Of a DNA stretch of 9,971 bases, positions 1 to 7,185 are shown in pieces; positions within the stretch are counted from its first letter, which is position 1, and the number at the start of each line of letters is the position of its first letter. Position numbers and translations under genes: made by a program. The stretch comes from Treponema sp. Lineage in GTDB: Bacteria; Spirochaetota; Spirochaetia; Treponematales; Breznakiellaceae. The DNA is taken from contig JAISRD010000042.1 of assembly GCA_031273835.1 (NCBI GenBank), forward strand, positions 1 to 9,971, written 5' to 3'. Under the pieces are notes generated by a model that saw nothing but the letters and a program-made list of their open reading frames with translations, did not search any database and was not told where the DNA came from.

Positions 1-597
1 ACAAACTTTTTTACCATAAAAAAATCCCTGCTCCGTCTTAAAAAACTTGAAAAGATGGAAGTGGACGGTACCCTTGAAAACCTTACCAAAAAGGAAATAG
101 CCGCCCTGGGGAAGGAACGTTCCCGGCTTCAAAAGAACTTAGGGGGCATCAAGGAAATGAAGGACCCTCCGGGGATACTCTTTATCGTTGACACCCACAT
201 GGAGGCCATAGCGGTAACCGAGGCCCAGCGCATGGGCATCCCCATTGTGGCCGTGGTTGACACCAATTGTAACCCCGAGGGCATAAACTTCCCCATTCCG
301 GGGAACGACGACGCCATCAGGGCGATTACCCTTTTTACCCAGATCGTCGCCAACGCGGTTATCGAGGCCGACAACGAGGCGGGACTCAAGATAATTGAAA
401 CCCTCGGAGAGGAAGACGAGGATATGGAAGGGATGATGAACGACGTCTCCATCAAAGAAGAGGACCGGGAAGTTGATATTGAATCCTACGCTTCCAAGGA
501 AGAAGAGGCGGTTGAGGTAAAAGAGGAAATTCTTCCCCCCGTGGAAGAAGAGGATAATCTTCCCGTGGACGTGGATAAAGTTTTCGGCGAAGAATAG
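1..597 (+). CDS. rpsB: 30S ribosomal protein S2, 5'-truncated by window edge
   Basis: Small-subunit ribosomal protein S2, needed for late 30S assembly and S1 binding. The open frame runs from base 1 without a start, so the N-terminal part lies outside the window; the ATG at 55 is internal, because the 18 codons before it (TNFFTIKKSLLRLKKLEK) match the S2 core. Visible family motifs are LTKKE, NLGGIKEM, LFIVDTH, EA..MGIP.VAVVDTN, and PGNDDAIRAI near the end of the conserved fold. After the conserved domain there is an acidic tail of roughly 60 residues rich in Glu and Asp, longer than in Escherichia coli S2. tsf follows after 49 bases, the common bacterial rpsB-tsf order. Identity is certain; only the 5' end is missing. 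Confidence 0.97.
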   Translation, partial: TNFFTIKKSLLRLKKLEKMEVDGTLENLTKKEIAALGKERSRLQKNLGGIKEMKDPPGILFIVDTHMEAIAVTEAQRMGIPIVAVVDTNCNPEGINFPIPGNDDAIRAITLFTQIVANAVIEADNEAGLKIIETLGEEDEDMEGMMNDVSIKEEDREVDIESYASKEEEAVEVKEEILPPVEEEDNLPVDVDKVFGEE

Positions 598-605
598 CTT
601 TAAGG

Positions 606-619
606 CCGCCTTCGGGCGG
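606..619 (+). other. C(UUCG)G tetraloop hairpin in the rpsB-tsf gap
   Basis: A perfect 5-bp GC stem, CCGCC (606-610) with GGCGG (615-619), closes a TTCG loop. In RNA this is the unusually stable C(UUCG)G tetraloop. No T-tract follows, so it does not look like an intrinsic terminator. It lies 12 bases before the tsf ribosome binding site (AGAGGAG, 631-637). It could be an mRNA processing or stability element or an attenuating structure between S2 and EF-Ts. The structure is seen in the sequence; the role is inference. Confidence 0.45.
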
Positions 620-646
620 GCGGGCAAAACAGAGGAGTTTATAGTT

Positions 647-1513
647 ATGGCGACAATTACTGCGGCGGATGTAAAACAACTGCGGGAGAAAACCGGGGCG
701 GGCATGATGGAATGCAAGAACGCCCTTGTCTCTTCAGGCGGCGACTTTACCGCGGCCGAAAAGCTTCTTAAGGAAAAGGGGCTCGCGGCAATCGAGAAGC
801 GTTCCAACCGGGCGACCAACGAGGGAAAGATCTTTACCAGGATAAAGGACGACGGTTCGGAAGCGGTGCTGCTGGAACTTGCGTCGGAAACGGATTTTGT
901 GGCCCGGAACCCCGATTTTACCGCCCTGGGGGCCTCCCTGGCGGAGAAGATCCTTGAAAAGGGCTATACGGAGATCAACGACGAGCTTAAAGCCATGGTT
1001 ACCGAATTGGCGACAAAGATACGGGAAAATATGAGCCTTAAGCGGATAAAAACCCTCAGGGCCTCGTCCCATGAATACCTTACCCAGTATGTGCACGGGG
1101 ACGGCAATATCGGGGTGGTGGTAAAAATCGGCGCTGAAAAGGAAGAGGCCCTTAAAAACGAGGCCCTTAAAGCCTTTGCCTTTAACATCGCCCTGCATAT
1201 CGCCGCCTTTAATCCCCTGGCCCTCTCCCAGGACAGGATAGACAAGGCCTGGTTAAAGGAACAGGAAGATATCTTCCGCAAACAGATGGAGCAGGACGAG
1301 TCCATGCAGGGTAAACCCGCCAACGTAACGGAAAATATACTTAAGGGGAAGGTAAGGAAACTGCTTAAGGAAATCTGCCTCCTCGATCAGGGGTACGTAA
1401 AGGACGAAAAACTTTCCGTTACCCAGGCCCTTGCGGAGATAAGCAGACAGGCGGGTTCCGCCGTTACGATCGTCGATTATGCGTATTACAAGGTAGGTTC
1501 AGGCGATGCATAG
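647..1513 (+). CDS. tsf: Elongation factor Ts
   Basis: EF-Ts, the guanine nucleotide exchange factor that regenerates EF-Tu-GTP in the cytoplasm. The 288-residue product is of normal family length. The N-terminal UBA-like domain (about residues 1-50) has the signature LREKTGAGMMECKNAL. The TDFV motif, whose Asp-Phe pair inserts into EF-Tu to displace Mg2+, is at residues 82-85. Subdomain regions and a Q-rich helical insert follow, and the C-terminus has the usual VTIVDY stretch. ATG 647 is preceded by AGAGGAG with a 9-base spacer. The 3' end overlaps the frr start by 8 bases, suggesting translational coupling. Assignment is secure. Confidence 0.97.
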   Translation: MATITAADVKQLREKTGAGMMECKNALVSSGGDFTAAEKLLKEKGLAAIEKRSNRATNEGKIFTRIKDDGSEAVLLELASETDFVARNPDFTALGASLAEKILEKGYTEINDELKAMVTELATKIRENMSLKRIKTLRASSHEYLTQYVHGDGNIGVVVKIGAEKEEALKNEALKAFAFNIALHIAAFNPLALSQDRIDKAWLKEQEDIFRKQMEQDESMQGKPANVTENILKGKVRKLLKEICLLDQGYVKDEKLSVTQALAEISRQAGSAVTIVDYAYYKVGSGDA

Positions 1514-2060
1514 TGTATGCGGCGCGTCCGAAGACCGGATGAAAAAAACTCTCGTAAGCCTTAAGGAAGGATACGGGGCTCTCCGCACGGGCAGGGCCTC
1601 GGCGGCCCTCTTTGACAAGCTTAGGGTCGATTACTACGGTGAAAAAAGCCCCCTCAATCAGGTTGCCAATATCTCCGCCCCCGAGGCAAGGCTCATCGTA
1701 ATCCAGCCCTGGGATAAGGCCCTTATCGGCGAGATTGAAAAGGCCATACGTTCATCGGAGCTTTCCCTTAACCCTTCCAACGACGGAAAAGTTATCCGCA
1801 TCGCCATCCCCCCCCTGACGGAAGAACGGCGCAGGGAGCTGGTAAAATTCGCCAAAAGCCAGGCGGAGCAGAGCCGGGTCGCGGTACGGAACATACGCCG
1901 GGACGGCAATGATGAATTGAAGAAGCTTCTAAAAGACAAGGAATTGACGGAAGACGAAGAAAGCAAACATTCCGAGGAACTTCAAAAGCTTACCGATTCA
2001 TATATCAAACAGATCGATCAGATCCTGGAAGAGAAGGAATCGGAGATAATGGAAGTTTGA
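1506..2060 (+). CDS. frr: Ribosome recycling factor
   Basis: RRF, which together with EF-G splits post-termination ribosomes. The 184-residue product is almost exactly the usual family length (185 in E. coli), which supports ATG 1506 over the internal ATG at 1539 even though it lies inside the end of tsf. Family motifs include LRTGRAS near residue 30, PPLTEERR, and EQSRVAVRNIRRD in the middle, then LLKDKELTEDE and a C-terminal long helix LTDSYIKQIDQILEEKE. These fit the three-helix bundle (domain I) with an inserted beta domain. uppS begins 9 bases after the stop and is in the same reading frame. Identity is secure. Confidence 0.96.
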   Translation: MHSVCGASEDRMKKTLVSLKEGYGALRTGRASAALFDKLRVDYYGEKSPLNQVANISAPEARLIVIQPWDKALIGEIEKAIRSSELSLNPSNDGKVIRIAIPPLTEERRRELVKFAKSQAEQSRVAVRNIRRDGNDELKKLLKDKELTEDEESKHSEELQKLTDSYIKQIDQILEEKESEIMEV

Positions 2061-2069
2061 CGAAACATT

Positions 2070-2780
2070 TTGAACACGGAGCGGCGGAATAACATACCAG
2101 TCCATGTGGGGATCATCATGGACGGAAACGGCAGATGGGCCCTTGGGCGGAAACTTCCCCGTTCCCAGGGCCATCTTGAGGGGCTTAAGGCCGCCAAGCG
2201 CGTCGTAAAGGCCGCCGCCGGAGCGGGGATACGTTACCTTACCCTCTACGCTTTTTCCACGGAGAACTGGAAGCGTACCGCGGAGGAAACGGGCTTTATC
2301 ATGGGCCTGGTAAAACAACACCTCCGGGCGGAATTTGCCTTTTACCGGGAAAACGGAATACGCATACGCCACGCCGGAAATCCGGCGGGGCTTCCCGCGG
2401 ATATACTCGCGGAACTTGAAGGGGCCTTAAGCGAAACCAGGGATTTTAAGGGGCTTCAGGTTATTTTGGCGCTGAACTACGGCGGCAGGGATGAAATCAT
2501 ACGGGCCTTCACGCGCCTGGCGGAAAAGGAAGGGGCCTTGGCGGATATTTCGGAAGAGGCCCTCTCGTCCTGCCTGGACAATCCCGATGTCCCCGACCCG
2601 GATCTAATCATACGGAGTGCCGGGGAATTCAGGATCAGCAATTTCCTCCTCTGGGAAAGCGCCTACGCCGAATACTATATTTCCCCCGTCCTGTGGCCCG
2701 ACTGGGACGAGGGGGAATTAAACAGGGCTCTGGAGGCCTACCGGAACCGGGAACGCAGATTCGGCGGGGTAAAGGGATGA
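2070..2780 (+). CDS. uppS: Isoprenyl transferase (undecaprenyl diphosphate synthase)
   Basis: Cis-prenyltransferase that condenses farnesyl diphosphate with isopentenyl diphosphates to make the C55 lipid carrier for peptidoglycan and glycan synthesis. The 236-residue product shows HVGIIMDGNGRWA with the Mg2+-binding Asp18, TLYAFSTENWKR, LNYGGRDEI, and DLIIRSAGEFRISNFLLW followed by AYAEYY and WPDWDE. The usual IRTGGEHRISNF block is slightly altered (SAGEF). The start is TTG 2070: the frr stop TGA at 2058 is in the same frame and no ATG or GTG lies between it and the MDGNGRW block, so a non-ATG start is required. The Shine-Dalgarno is weak. It overlaps cdsA as ATGA. Identity is secure; the start is moderately secure. 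Confidence 0.95.
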   Translation: MNTERRNNIPVHVGIIMDGNGRWALGRKLPRSQGHLEGLKAAKRVVKAAAGAGIRYLTLYAFSTENWKRTAEETGFIMGLVKQHLRAEFAFYRENGIRIRHAGNPAGLPADILAELEGALSETRDFKGLQVILALNYGGRDEIIRAFTRLAEKEGALADISEEALSSCLDNPDVPDPDLIIRSAGEFRISNFLLWESAYAEYYISPVLWPDWDEGELNRALEAYRNRERRFGGVKG

Positions 2781-3628
2781 TCAAGTTTTTACCCCGCCTC
2801 CTGGTTTTCTTTATCGGAGTCCCGGCGGTGGCCGCCCTTATCCTGTTCCTTCCCCACATGAACCACCTGGCGGTGAACATACTGGTCATCGCCGCAAGTT
2901 CCATGGGGGCCGCGGAATTCGCCGTGATGCTTAAAAAAAAAGACTTTCCCGTTTCAGTGCCGGAGGCCGCCGTGCTGGGTTCCCTGAGCCCCATAGCCAT
3001 GACCTTAACGGTAAGTTTTAATTTAAACGGCCAGATAACGGAGGCTCTCTTTATTATAGGCGTATCCTGGCTCTTTGTTTCCGAAGTAATCTTCCGCAGG
3101 GGCAGCTTTGTCCCCGTGATACACCGCCTGGCGGGGGGGTTTTCGGTGATGATGTATCCGGGTTTGTTTTTAATCTGGATTATAAAAATGTCCCTCTGCG
3201 ATAATTCGGAATTTGTGATACTTCTGTTTATGCTTACGGTAATGGCCAACGATTCTATCGCCTGGACAATGGGGACCCTTTTCGGCAGGGGAAACCAGGG
3301 CTTTTTCAAGGCCAGCCCCAATAAGAGCATCGCGGGATTTATCGGGGGGCTGTTGGCTTCAATCGCCGTATGTACGGCGGCGGCGTATTTTTTCCCCCAT
3401 ATCTTCGCGGCCGATCAGATACCCCCCCTGCCGTCGGGAATTTTGCTGGGCTTCTTTTGCGGAATCGCCGTAGTCCTGGGGGATCTCGCGGAATCGCTCG
3501 TCAAAAGAAGCTGTGATATAAAAGATTCAGGCTTTATAGTTCCCGGAAGGGGGGGTATTTTGGATTCCACCGATTCTATTGCTCTGACAGCTCCGGTTTT
3601 CTATGTACTGTACCGTTTCTTTTTTTAA
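2777..3628 (+). CDS. cdsA: Phosphatidate cytidylyltransferase (CDP-diglyceride synthase)
   Basis: Integral membrane enzyme that makes CDP-diacylglycerol from CTP and phosphatidic acid, the branch point of phospholipid synthesis. From ATG 2777, which overlaps the uppS stop as ATGA, the protein has 283 residues and many hydrophobic segments (first at about 5-27). The open frame extends further upstream, but that part lies within uppS and is not family-like. Motifs: SPNKSIAGFIGG (family SPKKTxEG.IGG) and the C-terminal signature S..KR....KDSG..(V)PGRGGILDSTD with Asp250, Asp263 and Asp266. The usual His and Arg of the GHGG..DR.D form are replaced by Arg258 and Ser264; I recall similar forms in other spirochetes. 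An A9 run lies at 2933-2941. Its substrate use is taken from the family. Confidence 0.94.
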   Translation: MIKFLPRLLVFFIGVPAVAALILFLPHMNHLAVNILVIAASSMGAAEFAVMLKKKDFPVSVPEAAVLGSLSPIAMTLTVSFNLNGQITEALFIIGVSWLFVSEVIFRRGSFVPVIHRLAGGFSVMMYPGLFLIWIIKMSLCDNSEFVILLFMLTVMANDSIAWTMGTLFGRGNQGFFKASPNKSIAGFIGGLLASIAVCTAAAYFFPHIFAADQIPPLPSGILLGFFCGIAVVLGDLAESLVKRSCDIKDSGFIVPGRGGILDSTDSIALTAPVFYVLYRFFF

Positions 3629-3632
3629 GGAG
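3627..3632 (+). promoter_or_regulatory. Ribosome binding site of dxr overlapping the cdsA stop
   Basis: AAGGAG begins inside the cdsA TAA codon and lies 13 bases before ATG 3646. A TTG in the dxr frame at 3634 is only one base from it, too close to be used. This favours ATG 3646 despite the long spacing. Confidence 0.55.
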
Positions 3633-3645
3633 TTTGTGTTTTACG

Positions 3646-4791
3646 ATGAAGAAAAAAGTCGCCCTGCTTGGAGCAACCGGATCGGTCGGGAAAAATACCC
3701 TTGATGTGCTTCGTGAAGGAAAGGATTATTTTGAAGCCGTGCTTTTTTCCGGCCATACCAAAAAAGAAGAGCTTCTTAGGATAGGCCGGGAATTTCCAGG
3801 GGCCAGCCTGGCCCTTTCGGGCTGTGATTCGGGATCTGGAGAAATCGGCTATTACGGCCGTGAGGGCCTGCTGCGGGCCATAGGGGAATCCGGCGCCGAC
3901 ATAGCCGTTAACGGCATCAACGGTGCCGCGGGCCTTGAACCTTCAATGGCGGTCATTGAAGCCGGGGCCAGCCTGGCCCTGGCAAATAAGGAAACGGTAG
4001 TTATGGCCGGTCCGCTGGTTTTCGCGAAGGCAAGGGAAAAAAACGTAAAAATACTGCCCGCGGATTCGGAGCATTCGGCTATTTTTAACCTTACCGAGGC
4101 CCACGGGGGGGACCACATTGCCGAAGTGATCCTGACCGCTTCCGGGGGGCCCTTCAGGACCTATACGGCGGAGCAGCTTTCCCGGGTTACCCCCCGGGAC
4201 GCCCTGGTTCACCCGAACTGGAAGATGGGCCCGAAGATCACCGTTGACTGCGCTTCATTGGCAAACAAGGGCCTTGAGGTAATTGAGTCGGTGGAACTCT
4301 TCGGTCTTAAGCCGGAACAGATCACCGTGGCGATCCACCCCCAAAGCGTCGTTCATTCAATGGTACGGCTCAGCGACGGCGCGGTTTACGCCCAGCTTTC
4401 GGAACCCGACATGAGGCTTCCGATTCACGACACCCTCTATTGGCCTTTACAGCAAAAAAGTTCATTCGGCGGACTTTCCCTGGAGGGCCTTACCCTTAGC
4501 TTTGAAAAACCAAATTATGAACTTTTCCCCATGCTTCCCCTTGCGTTCAGGGCCGTAAAAGCCGGCGGGCTGTATCCGGCGGCCTATAACGCGGCCAATG
4601 AAACCGCGGTGGAAGCCTTCTTAGAGCTGCGCATAAGCTTTCTTGATATACCCCGCGTAGTTGAGTATGCTTTAGAAAGGGATTGGCAGGAGGAACCGGA
4701 GGATCTCAAGGCCGTATTGGACGGGGATTTAAGGGCCCGCAGGGCCGCCGGAGCCTTTATCGCCCGGATTGAATCGGGTAGGGGAAAATGA
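3646..4791 (+). CDS. dxr: 1-deoxy-D-xylulose 5-phosphate reductoisomerase
   Basis: NADPH-dependent enzyme converting DXP to 2-C-methyl-D-erythritol 4-phosphate, the committed step of the MEP isoprenoid pathway. From ATG 3646 the product is 381 residues. The N-terminal Rossmann motif GATGSVG is at residues 9-15. ALANKET follows. The metal ligands Asp140, Glu142 (PADSEH) and Glu211 (NKGLE, with Asn207 and Lys208) are present, as are the ASGGPFR loop, His189 in VHPNW, and HPQSVVHSMV with SEPDMRLPI. All catalytic positions match E. coli numbering minus 20. The neighbouring uppS uses isoprenoid units made by this pathway. It overlaps rseP by ATGA. Identity is secure. Confidence 0.97.
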   Translation: MKKKVALLGATGSVGKNTLDVLREGKDYFEAVLFSGHTKKEELLRIGREFPGASLALSGCDSGSGEIGYYGREGLLRAIGESGADIAVNGINGAAGLEPSMAVIEAGASLALANKETVVMAGPLVFAKAREKNVKILPADSEHSAIFNLTEAHGGDHIAEVILTASGGPFRTYTAEQLSRVTPRDALVHPNWKMGPKITVDCASLANKGLEVIESVELFGLKPEQITVAIHPQSVVHSMVRLSDGAVYAQLSEPDMRLPIHDTLYWPLQQKSSFGGLSLEGLTLSFEKPNYELFPMLPLAFRAVKAGGLYPAAYNAANETAVEAFLELRISFLDIPRVVEYALERDWQEEPEDLKAVLDGDLRARRAAGAFIARIESGRGK

Positions 4792-6146
4792 TACTGATAA
4801 AAATTCTGCTTGGACTTATCGGACTCGGCGTTGTTGTTTTTGTACATGAACTGGGTCATTTTATTGCCGCCCGAAGAAGCGGCATTGACGTGGAGGCCTT
4901 TTCCATAGGCTGGGGCAGGCCCGTACTTAAAAGACGCATCGGAACGGTGGAATACCGGCTTGGGCTTTTCCCCATCGGCGGTTACTGTAAAATGCGGGGC
5001 GATAATGAATTCCGGGAGGCCTGGGAAAATAACCGGAATCAGGTTGAACAGGTCAAGGGAAGTTTCTTTTCCGTCAATCCCTGGAAAAGGATCGCCGTGG
5101 CGTTTTCCGGGCCCTTCTTTAATTTTCTCTTTGCCATCCTTGTATTCTCCGTAGTATGGGGCATAGGGTTTGACGTAGAAACCCTGGAAAACAGGGTTGT
5201 TTTGCTTTCCGATATTGACGGAGGGTCCTACCCTTCCGACGCGGCGGGCCTGCAAAGCGGGGATCGCATCATCGAAATAAACGGGAAGAAAATTGCAAAT
5301 TACCGGGATATTCAGGAGCATATCGCCAGCAATCCGCAAAAAAGCCTGAACCTTACGGCGGATCGCGACGGTACTCAGGTACATCTTACCGTGGTCCCCA
5401 AGCTTGATTCCACAGGGGCCGGCAAGATAGGCGTCTACCATTGGACCGATCCGGTGATACAGGCGGTAAAACCGGGGGGCGCCGCCGACAGGGCCGGCCT
5501 CCGCGAAGGGGACAGGATCACAACCCTTAACGGCAGTCCCCTCCCCTATACGGCGGCCCTTCTCAGCATATTTAAGGATGTCCAGCCTCAGGAGATCGCC
5601 CTTGAATATGAACGGGGCGGACAGAAAATAAAAGCCGAATTAGACGGCCTTGCCTATACATCATCCATGCCCGATTTGGGGGTTGAATTCAAAACGGTTA
5701 AATTCAGGACCCCCGCCCTTTCCCCCTTCCGGGCCCTGGTCAAGGGCTGCGAAGAGGCATCTAAAACGCTGGCTCTCTCGGTAAAAAGCTTAGGTCTTCT
5801 TTTTAATAAGGAAATCGATCTGTCCCAGGCGGTTTCCGGGCCGGCCCGCATAACCTATATGGTGGGGGACATAGCCGCCGAAGGGTTCGGTCGGAGTGTC
5901 GAAACCGGTTTCAGTTCCGCCGCAAGTTTCCTTGCCCTTATTTCCATTGCCCTGTGCATCATGAACCTGCTCCCCCTTCCCATACTTGACGGCGGATTGA
6001 TACTGCTCTTTTTTATCGAGCTTATCAAAAGAAAACCCCTAAACCCGAAATTTGTATCCGCCTTTCAAACCCTGGGGGTAATTCTTATTTTCGGCCTCAT
6101 GGCATTTGCGCTGTTCAACGATATACGTTTTTTTGCGGGACGTTAA
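4788..6146 (+). CDS. rseP: RIP metalloprotease RseP (site-2 protease family)
   Basis: Intramembrane zinc protease that cuts transmembrane helices during regulated intramembrane proteolysis. The E. coli homologue degrades anti-sigma factor RseA; the substrate here is unknown. The 452-residue protein has the HELGH zinc motif at 20-24 in the first membrane segment and the third-ligand motif NLLPLPILDGG with Asp401. Between them are two PDZ domains, about residues 135-210 and 215-290, with AAGLQSGDRI and AAGLREGDRI type loops (the second is preceded by GGAADR). A hydrophobic segment at about 105-125 and C-terminal membrane segments at about 380-445 fit the family. ATG 4788 overlaps the dxr stop. 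The dxr-rseP adjacency is common in bacteria. Identity is secure. Confidence 0.95.
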   Translation: MILIKILLGLIGLGVVVFVHELGHFIAARRSGIDVEAFSIGWGRPVLKRRIGTVEYRLGLFPIGGYCKMRGDNEFREAWENNRNQVEQVKGSFFSVNPWKRIAVAFSGPFFNFLFAILVFSVVWGIGFDVETLENRVVLLSDIDGGSYPSDAAGLQSGDRIIEINGKKIANYRDIQEHIASNPQKSLNLTADRDGTQVHLTVVPKLDSTGAGKIGVYHWTDPVIQAVKPGGAADRAGLREGDRITTLNGSPLPYTAALLSIFKDVQPQEIALEYERGGQKIKAELDGLAYTSSMPDLGVEFKTVKFRTPALSPFRALVKGCEEASKTLALSVKSLGLLFNKEIDLSQAVSGPARITYMVGDIAAEGFGRSVETGFSSAASFLALISIALCIMNLLPLPILDGGLILLFFIELIKRKPLNPKFVSAFQTLGVILIFGLMAFALFNDIRFFAGR

Positions 6147-6165
6147 TTCCCGGGGAGGAGAAAAA

Positions 6166-6786
6166 ATGCGGCATAAAATTCCCTGTTTTTGTGATAATAC
6201 GTTTACCGTGGACGCCCCTGAGGAAATCGATCTTGATGCCGAGCCCCGGTATGTGGAAGACATAATCGCCGGGAATTTTATGAACTTTGTATGTACAAGC
6301 TGCGGGAAAAAACACAAACCCGAATTCCCCATAACCGTAAAATGGAACAGCAAAGGCGCCGTACTTGAGGTGCTGCCCGAACTGGACCGCGGGCTCTTTT
6401 ACCGCCGTAAAGAAGAAAAAAAATCAGCCTTTACCGGGGCGCTTATAGGTTATCCCGAACTTGCCGAACGTATCGCCGTGTTAAGGGACGGATTAAAGGT
6501 CGAAGTTGTAGAGGCGATTAAGTACTACCTGCTCTTGAAAGCCGACGAAGCCTACCCCGATGAAGAAATAAGCGTCTGGTATCAGCATCGCGCCGATTCA
6601 TCCCTGGAATTTCATATACACGGTATTAAAAAGGAAGAGGTGGCGGTAATGAGGGTGCCCCTGACGCTGTATGAAAAGACCCTTGCGGATTTTAAGAAAA
6701 ACCCAAAATCGGAACCCTTTTCACTGCTTAGGGTAAAGAACTATGTATCAATACAGAATGTACTCCGCCCGGATGAATTAAAATGA
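6166..6786 (+). CDS. CpXC-like zinc-ribbon protein of unknown function
   Basis: A 206-residue, apparently soluble protein with no signal peptide or membrane segment. The N-terminus has two cysteine pairs, Cys7-x-Cys9 (PCFC) and Cys43-x-x-Cys46 (CTSCGKKH), which I read as the presumed zinc-binding CpXC domain (about residues 1-80). Here the first motif is CFC. The remaining ~120 residues (for example LRDGLKVEVVEAIKYYLLLKAD) resemble nothing I can name. ATG 6166 is preceded by a strong GGGGAGGAG with a 5-base spacer; the frame extends further upstream but only into rseP. It lies 19 bases after rseP as the last gene of the operon. Function is unknown; a link to membrane proteolysis is only suggested by position. 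Confidence 0.8.
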   Translation: MRHKIPCFCDNTFTVDAPEEIDLDAEPRYVEDIIAGNFMNFVCTSCGKKHKPEFPITVKWNSKGAVLEVLPELDRGLFYRRKEEKKSAFTGALIGYPELAERIAVLRDGLKVEVVEAIKYYLLLKADEAYPDEEISVWYQHRADSSLEFHIHGIKKEEVAVMRVPLTLYEKTLADFKKNPKSEPFSLLRVKNYVSIQNVLRPDELK

Positions 6787-6790
6787 CCTT

Positions 6791-6808
6791 CCCGCGTCAA
6801 GCGGCGGG
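6791..6808. other. Imperfect GC hairpin after the housekeeping operon
   Basis: CCCG-CG (6791-6796) pairs with CG-CGGG (6802-6808, one bulged G at 6804) around a TCAAG loop, 4 bases after the CpXC gene stop. There is no T-tract, so it is at best a weak or factor-assisted terminator or a 3'-end stabiliser. Confidence 0.3.
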
Positions 6809-6813
6809 GGATT

Positions 6814-6847
6814 AAACCGTATAGGCTTCGCCTAATAAAACGGGTTT
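6814..6847. terminator. Possible bidirectional terminator between convergent genes
   Basis: An extended imperfect hairpin: AAACC.GT-type outer arms (6814-6820 with 6840-6847, one bulge) and an inner perfect stem TAGGC / GCCTA (6822-6826 with 6830-6834) with a 3-base loop. It fills the gap between the end of the plus-strand operon and the end of HPr (minus). The flanking T-rich stretch is short in both directions, so termination strength is doubtful. Confidence 0.4.
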
Positions 6848-7130
6848 ATATCTGTACTTTTGGATTAACGGTATTGAAATTCGATTCAACCAGGGTTTTC
6901 AGATCCTCCAGGGCGGCGTCTTCGTCGGGCCCATCCGCGGTGATTGTAATCTCGTCATTTTCGCAGACGTTGAGAAGAATAACCTTGAGTATAGTTTTGG
7001 CGTTTGCTTTTTTCGCGCCCTTGGATACCTCAATATTTGACTGGTAAAGCTTTGCGGTCCTGACAAACATATCCGCAGGTCTGGAATGAAGCCCCGTTTC
7101 ATTCTTTACGGTTATGGTAACATCTTTCAT
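6846..7130 (-). CDS. ptsH: Phosphocarrier protein HPr
   Basis: Small cytoplasmic protein that passes phosphate from enzyme I to PTS IIA domains. With ATG at 7130 the product is 94 residues and the active-site histidine of ETGLHSRPAD falls exactly at position 15, the canonical number; Arg17 follows. The regulatory position 46, normally Ser in HPr proteins controlled by HPr kinase, is Thr46 (NAKTIL), and the usual LGV after it is LNV. An upstream in-frame ATG at 7139 overlaps the -10 box and so cannot be in the mRNA. No Shine-Dalgarno is present and the predicted transcript starts at or next to the ATG. No ptsI gene is adjacent. Identity is secure. Confidence 0.95.
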   Translation of the reverse strand: MKDVTITVKNETGLHSRPADMFVRTAKLYQSNIEVSKGAKKANAKTILKVILLNVCENDEITITADGPDEDAALEDLKTLVESNFNTVNPKVQI

Positions 7131-7137
7131 GATCTTC

Positions 7138-7166
7138 ATTATACGCCTATTGCATTTAACTGTCAA
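7138..7166 (-). promoter_or_regulatory. Perfect consensus sigma-70 promoter of ptsH
   Basis: On the minus strand TTGACA (7166-7161) and TATAAT (7143-7138) are separated by exactly 17 bases: a perfect housekeeping consensus. The -10 box ends 7 bases before ATG 7130, so the predicted transcription start is at about 7130-7132, giving a leaderless or nearly leaderless ptsH mRNA. Its -35 box lies inside the spacer of the divergent promoter. Confidence 0.85.
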
Positions 7167-7178
7167 CCGGAATATAAT
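7150..7178 (+). promoter_or_regulatory. Divergent promoter of the Cys-less IIB gene
   Basis: A perfect TATAAT at 7173-7178 ends 7 bases before ATG 7186. At a 17-base spacing the -35 region is TTGCAT (7150-7155), which keeps only the TTG. The predicted start at about 7184-7186 again gives a leaderless mRNA. The GAGG at 7182-7185 touches the ATG and cannot act as a ribosome binding site. The -35 region sits in the spacer of the ptsH promoter. Confidence 0.65.
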
Positions 7179-7185
7179 TTTGAGG

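Noticed and set aside
139..819. Long minus-strand open frames across rpsB and tsf
   Set aside because: They span the junction of two certain genes on the opposite strand and show no recognisable motifs.
2933..2941. A9 run in cdsA as a phase-variation or slippage site
   Set aside because: It encodes Lys codons in a cytoplasmic loop of an essential gene, where frame loss would be lethal; A-runs of this kind are common in Lys-rich stretches.
2635..3330. A 231-codon minus-strand open frame over uppS/cdsA
   Set aside because: Antisense to two motif-confirmed genes; composition is Arg/Pro/Thr-rich as expected for a shadow frame.
4584..5441. A 285-codon minus-strand open frame over dxr/rseP
   Set aside because: Antisense to clear catalytic motifs of both genes and without family resemblance.
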